From Amyloporia xantha (lineage: Eukaryota; Basidiomycota; Agaricomycetes; Polyporales; Adustoporiaceae): a DNA stretch of 64,000 nt. A program made the translations under genes and the position numbers. Below are positions 10,366 to 21,257 of this stretch, in pieces. The stretch is taken from the NCBI GenBank assembly GCA_036971615.1, contig JAYKKR010000006.1:1488001-1552000 (forward strand), read 5' to 3'. Position 1 is the first letter of the stretch. Each line of letters starts with the position of its first letter. The notes below the pieces were generated by a model, which did no database searches, was not told where the DNA came from, and saw nothing but the letters and a program-made list of their open reading frames with translations.

Positions 10366-10377
10366 TCCCCTACCCAC
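10366..10377 (-). other. Polypurine tract of element B
   Basis: Read on the minus strand, GTGGGTAGGGGA lies directly before the 3' LTR, the expected position for plus-strand DNA priming. Confidence 0.65.
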
Positions 10378-10678
10378 TTAAATTCCGACCGTCCTCGGTC
10401 GGTCCGCCGTCCTAATCCCCGAGCAAATCCCCGGGCCTTCAGGTCGTCCGATCATCGCAGATACACGCGATCGGGCCGCGATCGCGTTAAGATCGATAGC
10501 GCTGGGGCACGCGCCCACCTCGAGGCGCTCCTGCCGCGCATCCCGCTGCTCCCACAGAGGCTGCCAAACGAGGGAAACGGCACCCGCTTCTTCATCCCTA
10601 ACGTCCTCTCTTCCCCTCCGGCCTCGCCCTTTACCCCCCACTCTCCCTTCCCGACCTCGACCCGCTCCCTCCACAACC

Positions 10679-12426
10679 ATGTCCGTCGACCTCACCAACC
10701 CCGCCGCTGCTCGCCGCTCCCTCCCTATCATCGAACAGCGCCTCGACACGCTACGCAGCGCGGAACCAGAGCTCGGCGACGACCCCTCGCCGCGGGACCT
10801 ACAGGAGTGGCTACGGTGGGTGAACTCCTTGGGCCAGGCCTGGGTAAGTGGCTCGTTCGCGATTCCCGTCGCGCCGTCGCTCCCTAACCTTGACGTTCCC
10901 GCTAGGTGGCGCTGGCGGCGCGCCCATGCAGTGGCCAGCCACGAAACCACGCCGCGCAGTGCCCCGGCCCTGGAGCTGCAAACCTGGCTCGCAGCCACGC
11001 GCGGCCGACTCATGGCCTACCGCGACGAATTCCCCGTCGCGGATCAGTACTACGACTCCCTCCTGCAGCGCCTTTCTCCCGCCCACAGCGCCACCTTCCT
11101 CGCCGGCACTCAAAACTTCACCTGGAATCGCCACTCGCGCACCCTCCATAACCTGTGGCCCCCAGCCCCATTCCCTCCCACCGACGCCGATACGTCCGCC
11201 TCGGGGTCCCGCTACACCTCCCGTCAGAAACGGATGAAGTAAGTCGCAACGCCTCTTCAGGCGGAAGCGTGCCGCTAACGCCGTTGACCGTGGAGTTGGA
11301 CGATGACGAAGGTGAAGATGAAGTAGAACCCTCGTCCGACCTCGCCCCGCCGTCCCCGCCGCCCCCACGCACCGTGGGTGGGAAGAAGCGGCAGACGAAA
11401 GGTAGAACGGCCGCCCGAAACCTCCCAAAGCCCCCGCCTTTCGATCAAGGTTCCGCCTCGTCCCGCCACCGCCACCAAGAAAAACCTCGCTGATCGCCCG
11501 AACCGCGATCGGCGGGGTCCCATCGTGTACCTCAACCACCCCCCGTGCGCATACTGCGCCCGAAAGGGCTATCGCTGCGCAGGAGATGGCACCCGCCGCC
11601 ATGTTTGCGAGTCGTGCATGATCGCGCGGGCGAAGTGCACCATCCGAGACGATCCCCCCGCTAATCGTAAGTCCCGCCTCCGCTCTTCCGTCCGCAGGTA
11701 CACTTCATCGCGCATCCGCAGAGCAAATCGAGTTCGTCGGCCCGCAGTCTGACGAGGACGACGACGAGCCACCTTACCCTCCCGAATTCCCGCTCACCAC
11801 CCGGGCCCGACCTGTCGTCCTCATCCCACCCCGTCCGCGCGCCACCACCATCCGTCCGCCCATCGCGTCTCCTGCCGCTGCGCCCGCGACGCCCTCACCA
11901 CGGCCATCCGCACCCCCGCGGCCCACTGAGGAACCCCTGTTCCTACCCATGACGCCCGAGCAGCCGGATTCCTTTCCGTGGCAACCCTCCAGCCTCCTAC
12001 CGGCCTTCTCCCCCTTCCGCTCCGTTCTTCCCCCGCCCTCATTCGTCGCCCCCGCAACCTCGACCTTTGGACGTCGCCGCGGAACCCCCGTGCGAGCCGC
12101 AGACCGAACTCGAGGAGTGGCTCGTCGCGCGATTAGCGGCGACCACAGAGTTCCTTTTTCAGATGGCGGATCGAGCCCGGGACCTGGGGTATGCAGAGCA
12201 GTTTGGCATCCCCGACTACCCCTCCCGCTCCGAAAGTCCTGCCCCCGATTTTGTCGAAGGGTCCTCGAGCGGCCCCGCTCCCCATCCGGCTCCTGACAGC
12301 GACGACGCCGTGGCTGAGCTCCTGGCTGCTGAGCTCGACTCCCCAACACTCCCGCCGCTGTCGCCCACCGACGAGGACATGGTAGACCTCACCGGGGCGT
12401 CCAAAGGGAAAGGGCGCGAGACGTAG
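10679..12426 (+). CDS. Multi-exon antisense gene of B encoding a Zn2Cys6-like cluster protein
   Basis: Exon 1 (10679-10843, 55 codons, MSVDLTNPAAARR...) ends with an EWLRWVNSLGQAW motif and a GTAAGT donor. Its length and motif match the LTR gene. Coding sense resumes in the frame with LELQTWLAATRGRLMAYRDE (about 10970-11240). Near 11533-11650 is a cysteine cluster, C-X2-C-X6-C-X9-C-X2-C-X6-C (CAYCARKGYRC..CESCMIARAKC), the spacing of fungal Zn(II)2Cys6 DNA-binding domains. A further intron (about 11669-11697) leads to a Pro-rich region and an acidic C-terminus ending at 12426 (KGKGRET). The exact join after exon 1 is unresolved: the nearest acceptor gives a poor frame, so there may be a frameshift. 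Confidence 0.55.
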
Positions 12427-12753
12427 CGCGGGCCCCTCCCTCCTTGACTCGCGAAGTGTACGAAATGTAGCATTATCTCGTAGTCGTAGTACCCGTCAGT
12501 CTGTCATCTGTACCGCTTGTCTTGTATGTACGCGCCGCCGCCTGCCGTTGATCGGCTAAAATCAATGCATGTCAGTTACTCGTCCCACAGTCCCCGTCCG
12601 CCCCGTGTGCCCCTGCCGCGTGTCTCCTCGCGTTCTGCGTAGAAGCCGCCTCGCGGCCAGCGCGTGTTGCGCCCCTAGGTATAACTACCGCCGCCCGTCC
12701 CCGATTTCCCTGAGTTTCTTCCACCTCGCCTCCCTGCCTTCCTGCCCAGCCTC

Positions 12754-13658
12754 ATGAGCGCGACGCCCCCGGTGTTTTCCCCTGAGGAGGCCCGCGAAAG
12801 GTACCTGCAAGTCCTCTGTGACACCCCCATTCCCTCCGATCCACCCGCGCGCATCGCGTGGGTCCACGCCGTAGACACCGCCGAGGTACGTGCTCCCCTT
12901 CCGCCCACACCATTCCTTGTCCCTGAACTCCCGTCTAGGCCATCCTTCATTCCACGCTCCCGGAGGACTATGATCCTTCATCCCCGTCGGAGCCTGCCCC
13001 CGGGATCGACGTCCTTGCCCGCCGCGCTGTGGTGGACTCCTTCCGCCTGCGCTACCTCCCGCATCCGCCGCCGGTCCCCGTCCGCCTAACCGCCTTAGAA
13101 CTCCAAAACGTCCAACTCCAAGCCCGCATCGACCAACTCGAGCCCGCTCTCGCTCAGATCCTTCAAGTGCAAATGGACCCGCTGCGCTCTGACGTCATTG
13201 CCCGCGCCCTCGAGATCCTCGCAGAAGTAGATCACCGTTTGTCTCTCCAAGACACGGCCCTTTCTTCCGCGCTGGGTACGTCCATGTCCCTTCTTCGTGC
13301 CGAGGTCCACGCGCGTGCCCGTGATTCCTCGTCCGCCTTGCGTATCCTCCAAGACCAGGTCGCCCACGGATTCGATCGAGCCGCCTTTTCCCTCTCTACC
13401 CACAACACCGTCATCCAGTCCCTTCTTCGCCGTGTCCTCGCCCTGGAAGCCCGCCTCCCTTCCCCCGACCCTCCTCCCGTACCTTACTCTTCCCCCCGTC
13501 ATCGGATCCTTCCTCCCCGCTCGATCCCTCCCTCCCGTTTCCTCCCCATAATTCTTTTGCTCACTGTCCCGACCCACATCTTCCTCCCCCGCTTCCATTT
13601 CGTCCAATACCCCTTTTTGCGCTTCTTCCGCTTCCTCGACGATCTTGCGCACGTCTAG
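12754..13658 (+). CDS. Antisense gene of B encoding a coiled-coil protein
   Basis: Exon 1 is 12754-12885 (44 codons, MSATPPVFSPEEARER...) and exon 2 is 12939-13658, joined across a 53-bp GTACGT..TCTAG intron, giving 283 aa. Exon 1 ends SDPPARIAWVHAVDTAE, the same motif and intron position as the LTR gene and the Zn-cluster gene. Exon 2 contains a long helical heptad region (about residues 85-200, LELQNVQLQARIDQLEPAL...) followed by a Pro-rich stretch and a hydrophobic Phe/Leu-rich end. The stop overlaps the tail of the B integrase on the opposite strand by four bases. Function is unknown; a partner of the other two antisense products is only a guess. Confidence 0.65.
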
Positions 13659-16600
13659 TGCAACCTCTTTCGCGCCTTATACGGTACCACACGGAAAGCT
13701 GCATACCGTAGTCTCGACACCGCTCCTGTTAGTTCCGCGAGTATGTAGGCTCCTCCTTTTGTACGCCGTACGACAACCATAGGCCCGAAATACCGGGGTT
13801 TTGATTTCCTGCTATGTTCCGTCTCAATCTGTGAGTTCCGCACTAGCACCAGATCCCCCGCCGTGAACACAAAATCCTTGATTGTCCGCGCGAACCGCCG
13901 CTCGAAATCCTTGACCGACGCGTATCGAGCCGCTAGCACCCTCCGCCGTACGTCCCGCAAATCCTCCGCCCGTTTGAGCAGCTGCCGCCCCGGATTTCAA
14001 GTAGGTCCACATCGCTGATCTCCTTCCGGTCGGGCGGCACCAAGTACGTAGCTTCCGCCAGGTCGAAAGGGAAAACTGGCTCGATCCCGTGCGCGATATA
14101 GAAAGGCGAGGTGCCCGTCGATTTCTGAATCGTCACCCGTTCCGCCCAAAACACGGCATGCATCACCTTAGGCCACCCCTTCTCGTTCCCTCCACAAAGC
14201 TTAACCGCCGCTTCCCGTACGTCCCGGTGCCTCCGCTCCACGATCCCGTTCGCCTGTGAGTTGTACGCTGAGATTCGAATATGGTTGATTTTGTACCGTT
14301 CCCGCAAGTGTTCCAACGCCGCGACAAACGGTGTCCCGTTATCCGTAACAATTTCCTCCACTGCTCCCCACCGACACAGCAGCTCCTCGTAGATGAAGTT
14401 CCCAATCGTAACTCCTGTCTCCTTCCGCAGCATCCGCCATTCCGGGTAAGACGACAGGGAACAACGCGCTTGGACGATATGCGTGTACCCGTATGCTGTT
14501 GGCATGTGCATCGAGTCCATGTGCACCTTCGAAAACAGCCCCCCCGGCATAGGTACCGTCGGTGGGATGTGGTACTTGTGCGCCTTGCGGAGCTGACACT
14601 CATGGCAGCTTCCCACATACCATTTTACGTCGTGATCGAGACTAACCCACCAGAATCGTTCGAGGAGCCGGGCGCGCACCGTGAAGATCCCTTTGTGCCC
14701 GAGGGAGTCGTGCGCCTCTTTCATCAGGCCGTACCGCTTCCCTTTCTCCACCACCACCTTGTGCTTCCCTCCTTTATCTTTCTTCCAGAGCCTCCCCCTT
14801 TGACAAAGAACTTGCTGGCGTAACGGACGAACGAGGTGAACTGCCTCTCGTCCATTCCTTCCGGCCGCCTCGGGTCTCGTAAAAATTCGTCTACCTTCCG
14901 CACCCTTTCCTCCCGCGCCCCTCCGTTGCTGACCTCTGGGATCTCTACCCCCTCTCCCGCGTCCAGCGACCACACCATCAGTCCCTCTTCGTCCCTCTTC
15001 CCTCCCGGCGTATTCAAGACCTCCATGGTGAACGCGTAGGCCTCGTCAATCCACTCTTCGAAGTCATCTTCCTCTTCCGGGTCTTCCTCTGCTGCTCCCC
15101 GCCGCGAAAGCCCATCCGCCCCGCATGCCGTTCCCCCGGCACGTGTACCAGCTTGAAGTCGAATAGGAGGATCCCAGCGATCCATCTGTTGATAGTGGCG
15201 TTTGGTTGGATGTCTGGGTTATTTAGCATCCCCTTAATATATTTGGCGTCGACTTCGACGACCAGCTTCTTCACTCCGATAATGTAGATCCGGCACGCTC
15301 GCAGCGCCCGGAACAACCCAAACAGCTCCAGCTTGGCTTGCGAGTATCGGGATTCGCGTTCGTTCCACGTTATGGACCCGAACCGGTTTGGCCTTCTCTT
15401 CCCGTCCTCCCCTTTCTGTAAGATCACGAACCCCACCCCGATCCACGATGAATCCACCGCCAGAATTACCTCCCGTTCGGACCCATAGTCGATCGGGACG
15501 AGCGCGGGCGAGTTGATTACTGCGTCCTTCAGCTTCCGCATAGCGTCCTCCTGCGCCTCCTCCCATACGAAGTCGGCTCCCTTCCGAAGCAGGTCGTTGA
15601 GTGGGCGCGCCATTTTCCCGAAGTCCTTTACGAACATCCGCACCAGCCCGCAGGTCCCCAAAAATCCTCGCACGTTTGTTACCGTCTCGCACCGCGGCCA
15701 ATCCTTGATCTTCTGCACTCGGGACTCCTCCGGGACCCTCCCTCGTACGTGCATCGGTGCCCTACCACCACCACCTCTGGAACGCACAAATACGCCTTCT
15801 TCCCCGAGAACGTCCCTCCCACGTTCCCAATCCGTTGCAACACCCGATTTACGTTCTGTAGGTGTTCCCACACGAATCGCCTTATCCCTGGGTTCCCCTC
15901 GATTGTCTCATACCCCCTTCCAGCTCGTACCGGGTCTTTGGCCCTTTAATTGGCACGTCGTCGATGAACGGGACCGTGACATGCGGAATCTCGTCCTGCA
16001 GGATGAAGGTCACATCCCCATGCATAATTTGCGCAGAATTGGTATACCCCATCGGAATCGAGGTCAGCCAAAATGCCCCCAGCGGCGTCTGGAACGAGGT
16101 GATGTCCCGCGACCGGGCGTCCAGGGTCCGCTGGTCGAAAGCTACGTATAGGTCCAGGATCCCATAACATCCCCTTCCCCCAAAGGACTCCGCCAAATGT
16201 TCTACCAGTGGGGGAACCGCCGCGTCCTTGATAGCTACGCCGTTTAGGGGTTGTAGATCGTGCACCAACCGGAGGGACTTCCCGTCTTTCTTTACCACGC
16301 AGAACCACCTGGACCGGTACGACGAGTTCGAGGGCTCGTACACCCCGAAGCGATCTTGTCCTTGATGATTTGTACGACCTGATCAAAGATTCCCGGCGGG
16401 ATAGGGATGTTCTTCAGCACCCACGGGACGTGTTCCACCGTCGGAATCATGACCGGGTCGAAGTATTCGTCCGAGAACCTTCCCTTCTCCGTCTCGTCCC
16501 AGGCGAACACCCGCTCGTGCTGTCCCACTAAAAAGTCCACCAACTTCACTTCCTCCGGCCACAGGAATCCCCCTCCCCTACGTCCAACGCCTTCCTCCGC

Positions 16601-16968
16601 TCGTCCGTATAACGCCCCTGCGGGTGGAACTCGGGCGGCCGACGAGGCAGTTCCGGTAGATTCCTCAGGGGGTCCCCTGGCGCTCTTCGCACGATTCGAA
16701 ATTCTTCAGGTAGCGTCGTCGCCACCGGCCTTACCTTGTTCGCTACCTTCTTGTAGGCGTACGCATGTACCACCTCGTCTTCTTCTACCCAGAATCCTTC
16801 CTTCCCGCTCCTTCCGCTCCCTTCCGGCACTACAAGTCCCCCTCCCGTGTTAAGTGTATCCTCTTCTTCCCTGCTCGCACCACCGGTGGTCGTTCGTTCA
16901 TCTTGGGTTCGCGCGGCACATACGAGGAAACAGAAATGCATTGAGACTGAATATCCTTGCCGATACAT
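13655..16968 (-). pseudogene. pol: pol of element B: RT, RNase H, integrase, with several frameshifts
   Basis: Reading 16968 to 13655: linker, RT with SSYRSRWFCVVKKDGK, VHDLQPLN and the catalytic FIDD box (about 15960); RNase H with AVDSSWIGVG (about 15450); an HHCC zinc finger (H..GHKG..., SCHECQ, about 14600-14700); integrase core with DNG at about 14340 and NGIVERRHRD at about 14245; and a GPMVVVRRTKGGAYI C-terminus. Frame changes occur near 16340, 15900, 15760, 15120, 14800 and 13990, mostly at C/G runs. The domains match A and C closely. Decay and homopolymer sequencing errors are both possible. Confidence 0.88.
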
Positions 16969-17144
16969 GATATGTGCGAATTGTCCAGACGAGACGACGA
17001 CACCCGGGTGCGATTACCCCTCTCTTCTTCCCCGCGCAGTGCTCCTCTCCGCCGATTTGCCTGCTCTATCTATCGGGTTGGAAGGGGTATACAGAGAGTA
17101 TAAACGTACGAGTGCGTCTCCGCGAGCGTTGCCCGCATCCTCGA

Positions 17145-19265
17145 CTATTGAAAACCCGCCGCGGATGGCTTCCGTCGACCGTTCCGCGGTTTTGTCGCCA
17201 CCATCACCCGTTCCCCTGTTTCCGGGTCCGTAAGAGTGATTTGTTGTTCGCCGGAGGGGAAGTCCCGCGTTTCGCAAGCAGTCAGAGCGAAGAAGGGCCG
17301 TCCCAGGAGGACTTCGAACGGCGCGTCGTCCAGCACCTGCAGCTGGAGGTACAGGTCAACGCTCCCGAACGTGAAACGTACGTTTTGCGCCTTCCCGACC
17401 GTTTTCACTTGCGCGCTGTTGGCCGTCTCCATCGTAATGGCTTCGTCAGGCTTCAGGACGATCCCTGTCTTCTCCCAGATGTCCTTCCGCATGGCCACGA
17501 TCTGCGCCCCGCCGTCGAGCACACACTCGCATGTGAACTTCCCTTCGATAACTGGTTCCACTGCTCGCAGCGCCAGGGAGTCGTGCGCGATACTCGCCCC
17601 TCCTTCCGTAACCTGGAAGGTTTCCTTCGCGTCCTCCCAATGGTCCTCGTCGTCGACTTCTACCAGACCGGCGGTGGCTACCCGCGACGTCGTCACATCC
17701 CCCTTCACTTCCTTCCGCACCCCTGCCGAGATTGCCAGCACCTCCCCCACCGTCATCTCCACCTTCGTCCCGTAGAGCTTCTTCGTCGCTTCCGCCACCG
17801 AGTACCGTTGTTCGATCTCCGTCTGGTACTTGTATTGCCCCGTGGTTCCTCCCGCCCCCTTTCCTTCGCTTCCCTTAGCCTTTTCCTCGCTCGTTCGTGG
17901 TATGTTGGCCGCAGGTATCCCCGGCGGTTTCCCTCCTGGGCCCCGCAACGCCGCCCCCGTCCTTGCCCCTGTCTTCTTCACTTCTTCGAACCGCACTTCC
18001 TTCTTCTTTGCCCGCGCCAACTCTGCTTGGAGAACCCGGACCCTTTCCGACGGATCTTCCTCATCCGACGAACCTTCGTCCCTCGTCTCCACCATGTTCA
18101 CGCCCTCGTATATCTGGAAAAGGTTCGCGGCCAAGTGCGGAGGGGCCTGTCGCTCGTTCCCCGCGACTCGTACCAGTTGCCCAGGGTTCTGGGCGTGCCA
18201 CGAGTCCACTCGATCCTTCATGTACTCTCCAGGCAGGCCGCGCGGAACGAACATGCTATTCGGCAGCCGTACTTTCCCAGTCTCGTCCCGGTAGATCTTC
18301 CGGTCAAGGATATACTGGAGAATAATCCCGCAGTTCCGCATGAAGTGCTCCGGGTCCCCACAGAAGTTGCACAGGAAGTTGCCAGGCGCTCCTCCCGCTC
18401 CTTGCGCGACCCCTCCCCCGGTCCGCGGCGCCCCTCCCGCTCCTCCGCTGCGTCCCGCCAAGAACGCCTGCATCATCTGTATCGTCTGGTTGAAGAGCGC
18501 CAAGTCTACGCCCTCCGTCTTTACCACCGCGGTCGCTGCTGGAGGCGCTGTCGTCCCGCTCGTCCCTGCTGGGTCTCTTCCGCCCCCTCCCACGGCTCCT
18601 CCTCCTACTCCCGGGAGGCACTTCTGTGCCACCTTGTGCATTACGTCCATCCCCCACGGGTCATCCGGGTCGTGGTCGGGTTCTGCGATCTCCGCCCTCC
18701 GGGTAATCGTCCGCAGTTCTTCCTCCCCGAACCCGCGCATGTACACTTCGTCCCTGTGCCGCGCCGCTATCTTGCTCTTCGATATCAGGAAGGCTGCGAC
18801 CGGGGAATACTCTCGATAATATGCGGCCTCCTCCCCCCTCGTCCGCACCCCCTTGTCTCGCGCCGACTGCGCTATGCGATCGAGGTCTGCCGCGGTGTAC
18901 CTCTTGTCCCCGTCCGCCCCCGGGTACAAGGCCTTCACCCCTCGCTTAAACACCAGATACACCCGCCCAGTGGCCCCATCCGCCGTCTTCCATAGTTCCT
19001 CTTGTTCCACCGTCAGGTACTTCAGCGCGTACCGTATCTTCTCTTCTTCCGTTGTAATCCCTGCTGCCGCGCACAGGTCCTCTAGATCCTCGAAATATCG
19101 CAGTAGATTGCGCGGTTCCCCGTCGAAGGTCGGCGCCGTCTTCGCCCTCGCACGGGCATGGATGAAGTAGGCATGGCACGCGGGGTACTGTAGCACTTGT
19201 CGATTGGGTAGGTGCGGGACGGGGCGAGCTCGCTCGTGATGGAGGGAGTGGTATGCTCGCGGGAT
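17145..19265 (-). pseudogene. gag: gag-protease of element B
   Basis: The long minus-strand frame has no ATG after the stop at 19266-19268, and the N-terminal Ser/Pro-rich part (about 19600-19180) lies in another frame, so a frameshift or intron separates them near 19150-19200. The capsid region contains RYFEDLEDLC and KALYPGADGDKR, a canonical CCHC knuckle (CNFCGDPEHFMRNC, about 18370) and a retropepsin-like protease with VLDGGAQIV (about 17520) and FEVLLGRPF (about 17310). The product would be the structural polyprotein that packages element RNA in cytoplasmic particles. Confidence 0.85.
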
Positions 19266-19268
19266 CTA

Positions 19269-19725
19269 TGTATGTCGACAGGATGGTAGGCTCGACGACC
19301 TCGCGTTTGACTCGTACTGAGGGTGGTGCCGAAATCGTTCGTCGGCGTGGACGTTCGGGAGGAACGGGAGATGAGCGGGTTGACGGGGTCGCGGATGATT
19401 CGGTGACTGATGAGATTGTGGATGTTTCTTCGGTACTCCTTCCTTCCGCCGGTGGCTCGTGGTTTACTGGGGAATGGAGCGGAGGCGAAGGATGTTCGAG
19501 GGATACAGAGCGCGTGTTGCTTTGTGACCGGAAGGGAGGGATTCTGACGTCGAAAGGGTTATCCGAGTCCGAGTCGTCGAACGCGGCCGGTCGGAGGGGA
19601 AAGTGAGGAAGGTCGAGATCTAGTCGGGGAGATAGGACTGTTCTGGGCTAAGAGAAGTTCTTGCTGTAGAGTACGGTCCGGCACGGCGATGGTGCGCGAA
19701 CGAAGTCTTCGAACTATAAGATTCC
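19269..19725 (-). other. Leader and frame-shifted gag N-terminus of element B
   Basis: Between the PBS and the main gag frame, the minus strand encodes a Ser/Pro/acidic tail like that of A gag (for example DDSDSDNPFDVRIP, then TEETSTISSVTESS). It is split over two frames. No other gene is supported. Confidence 0.5.
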
Positions 19726-19743
19726 CCCTCGCGGTGGGCTCCA
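19726..19743 (-). other. Primer-binding site of element B
   Basis: Two bases from the LTR end, the minus strand reads TGGAGCCCACCGCGAGGG, identical to the site of element A2. A and B therefore use the same tRNA primer, perhaps tRNA-Cys judging from the U before CCA. Confidence 0.75.
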
Positions 19744-19745
19744 CT

Positions 19746-21218
19746 TGTAAGGCTTGGTGCTCCTCCCGCTGTGCGATAAGCACACCTGGAAGGAACAGAT
19801 CAAAGAGTCGAAGGGGAAGAGGAGTGAAGACGTTCGCAGCGTCTGGCACGGAGGATGAGCAAGAGAGAAAAGAATTGATTGAGCTAGAGACTCGTAGGTA
19901 TATGGGGGCGCTCTATGTGTGCTATCCCAGTCAAGTCGCAGTCGCAGTCCTAAGTACGCAGTAGATATCCCGAATCACAGTAAAATGGGTCAAGCCGCTT
20001 GCTCGCCCTCTCGTAGAAGTAAAACGCAGTGTAGCTCCGCTGAGCAAGAAAACCCGGTCGCGTGAAAGTCAAAGTCCCAGTCGCAGCTCGTACCAGATGG
20101 ATGATGCCCCTTCCGCCTCGTCCCCCTTCCTCATATATACCTCGTCCCGCGTCCGCTGCCACGTCACTCTCCCTCCCGCTTCCTCCCGCTGCCTCCCGCT
20201 GCCTCCTCCGACTCTTCCCCTGACTTACTTATCCTCCTTCCGCGCGCTCTTCCCTCCCTTCGCCTCATTTGCCATGTCTGAGCCTGCCGAACCCACCGAC
20301 CCCATCGGCTCCCTCCACGTCCGCCGCTACCTCCTCCTCGTAGACGTGCTTCGCGCTGAATGCGTTGTTGAGCCTTCATTCCGCCCTTCCGATCCGGCTG
20401 CTTGGCTTGCCTGGGCGCACGGAGTGCGCTGGCTGCTGGTTTGTCCACCTTCTCTTTTACTTCTCTTCCCTCCCCCTCACGTCCCCGTCCCGCAGCGCCT
20501 TGCCTATGAGGCTCGGGCCCAAGCCATAGCCGCGGGGAACCTCACGCTCCCTCCGCTCACTGCCTTCGTCACCCTCCGCGAGCTCGTCCACTACATCGAC
20601 TCGATCTTCCGCTCCTCCCTGAGCCATCGCGGTGCAGTCCCTTATCCTGGGATCGCCTGGAGCCCCGACGAGGTCCGCTCTAATGCGCAGCGGGACGAAG
20701 CTGGCACTCCGCCTCCCCTCCCGTTGTACACGGAAGAGGCCTTCTGGACCCCTCCCCGCGTCACCGAGGAACGTACCGATGAGGCTTTGGAACGGCTCGA
20801 ACTTATCGCCCGCCAGTTCTCGGACACTTTGGACCGTATGCGTCCCTATCCGCGGGCGTTCGAAGACTTAGAGCACTCGATCCGTGTTGCCGCCCATGCT
20901 CTGGGAGGGAGGGGAGGACGTCGGGAGGGAGGTCCCTCGCGGGCCCGTACCCCTGCGGAGGAGGATTTCCGTTACCACCGGGAGACTATTTATCGTCCCC
21001 CGCGCCACCGCTCGTTCTCTGACGTCGGCGGGGAAGGGCCCGACGCTCCCATCGACTTGTCGACCGTAGATTAGCGTTCCGTCCTGTAGTCGTTCCGTTC
21101 GAATGCCATGCTTGCTTCCGTCAAGCTCCCTTGTCCCGCGTGATCACCTCTCCTTCGTTCCGCTGTCTCGTCCTGCCCTACCGTCCGTTCATAGGGTAGC
21201 GCATACCCATTCCTTACA
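19746..21218 (-). repeat. 5' LTR of element B
   Basis: 1473 bp, TGTAAGG..CCTTACA ends on the minus strand, nearly identical to 8903-10365. It contains the second copy of the antisense gene. Confidence 0.92.
20274..21074 (+). CDS. Second copy of the LTR-embedded antisense gene
   Basis: Exon 1 is 20274-20438 and exon 2 is 20496-21074, with a 57-bp intron; the spliced product is the same 247 aa as at 9423-10221. Here the unspliced frame is also open, whereas in the other LTR it is not, so only splicing makes both copies encode one protein. Being inside the LTR, the gene is doubled in every full insertion. Confidence 0.65.
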   Translation: MSEPAEPTDPIGSLHVRRYLLLVDVLRAECVVEPSFRPSDPAAWLAWAHGVRWLLVCPPSLLLLFPPPHVPVPQRLAYEARAQAIAAGNLTLPPLTAFVTLRELVHYIDSIFRSSLSHRGAVPYPGIAWSPDEVRSNAQRDEAGTPPPLPLYTEEAFWTPPRVTEERTDEALERLELIARQFSDTLDRMRPYPRAFEDLEHSIRVAAHALGGRGGRREGGPSRARTPAEEDFRYHRETIYRPPRHRSFSDVGGEGPDAPIDLSTVD

Positions 21219-21257
21219 CCGTAACAGTGAAATAGGGTGAGCAGCCCAGGAGCACTC
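21219..21257 (-). pseudogene. pol: Short A2 integrase fragment between B and FB copy 2
   Basis: On the minus strand it reads RVLLGCSPYF, which continues into TVTGTHPLIP at 8902 once element B is removed. It aligns with GTSPFYIAHGIEPVFP of B. About 50 codons of integrase (around the catalytic Glu) are missing between this piece and the rest of A2 at 23693, lost at the FB copy 2 junction. Confidence 0.7.

Larger units (their letters stand above)
8903..21218 (-). mobile_element. Complete Ty3/gypsy LTR retrotransposon B (12.3 kb)
   Basis: LTRs at 8903-10365 and 19746-21218 start and end with the inverted pair TGTAAGG/CCTTACA and are flanked by a 4-bp duplication (CCGT, 8899-8902 and 21219-21222). 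On the minus strand the order is 5' LTR, PBS, gag, protease, RT, RNase H, integrase, then about 3.3 kb holding genes on the opposite strand, a purine tract and the 3' LTR. The LTRs differ at only a few positions, so insertion was recent, although gag and pol contain several single-base frameshifts. It is inserted in the A2 integrase. Confidence 0.92.
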
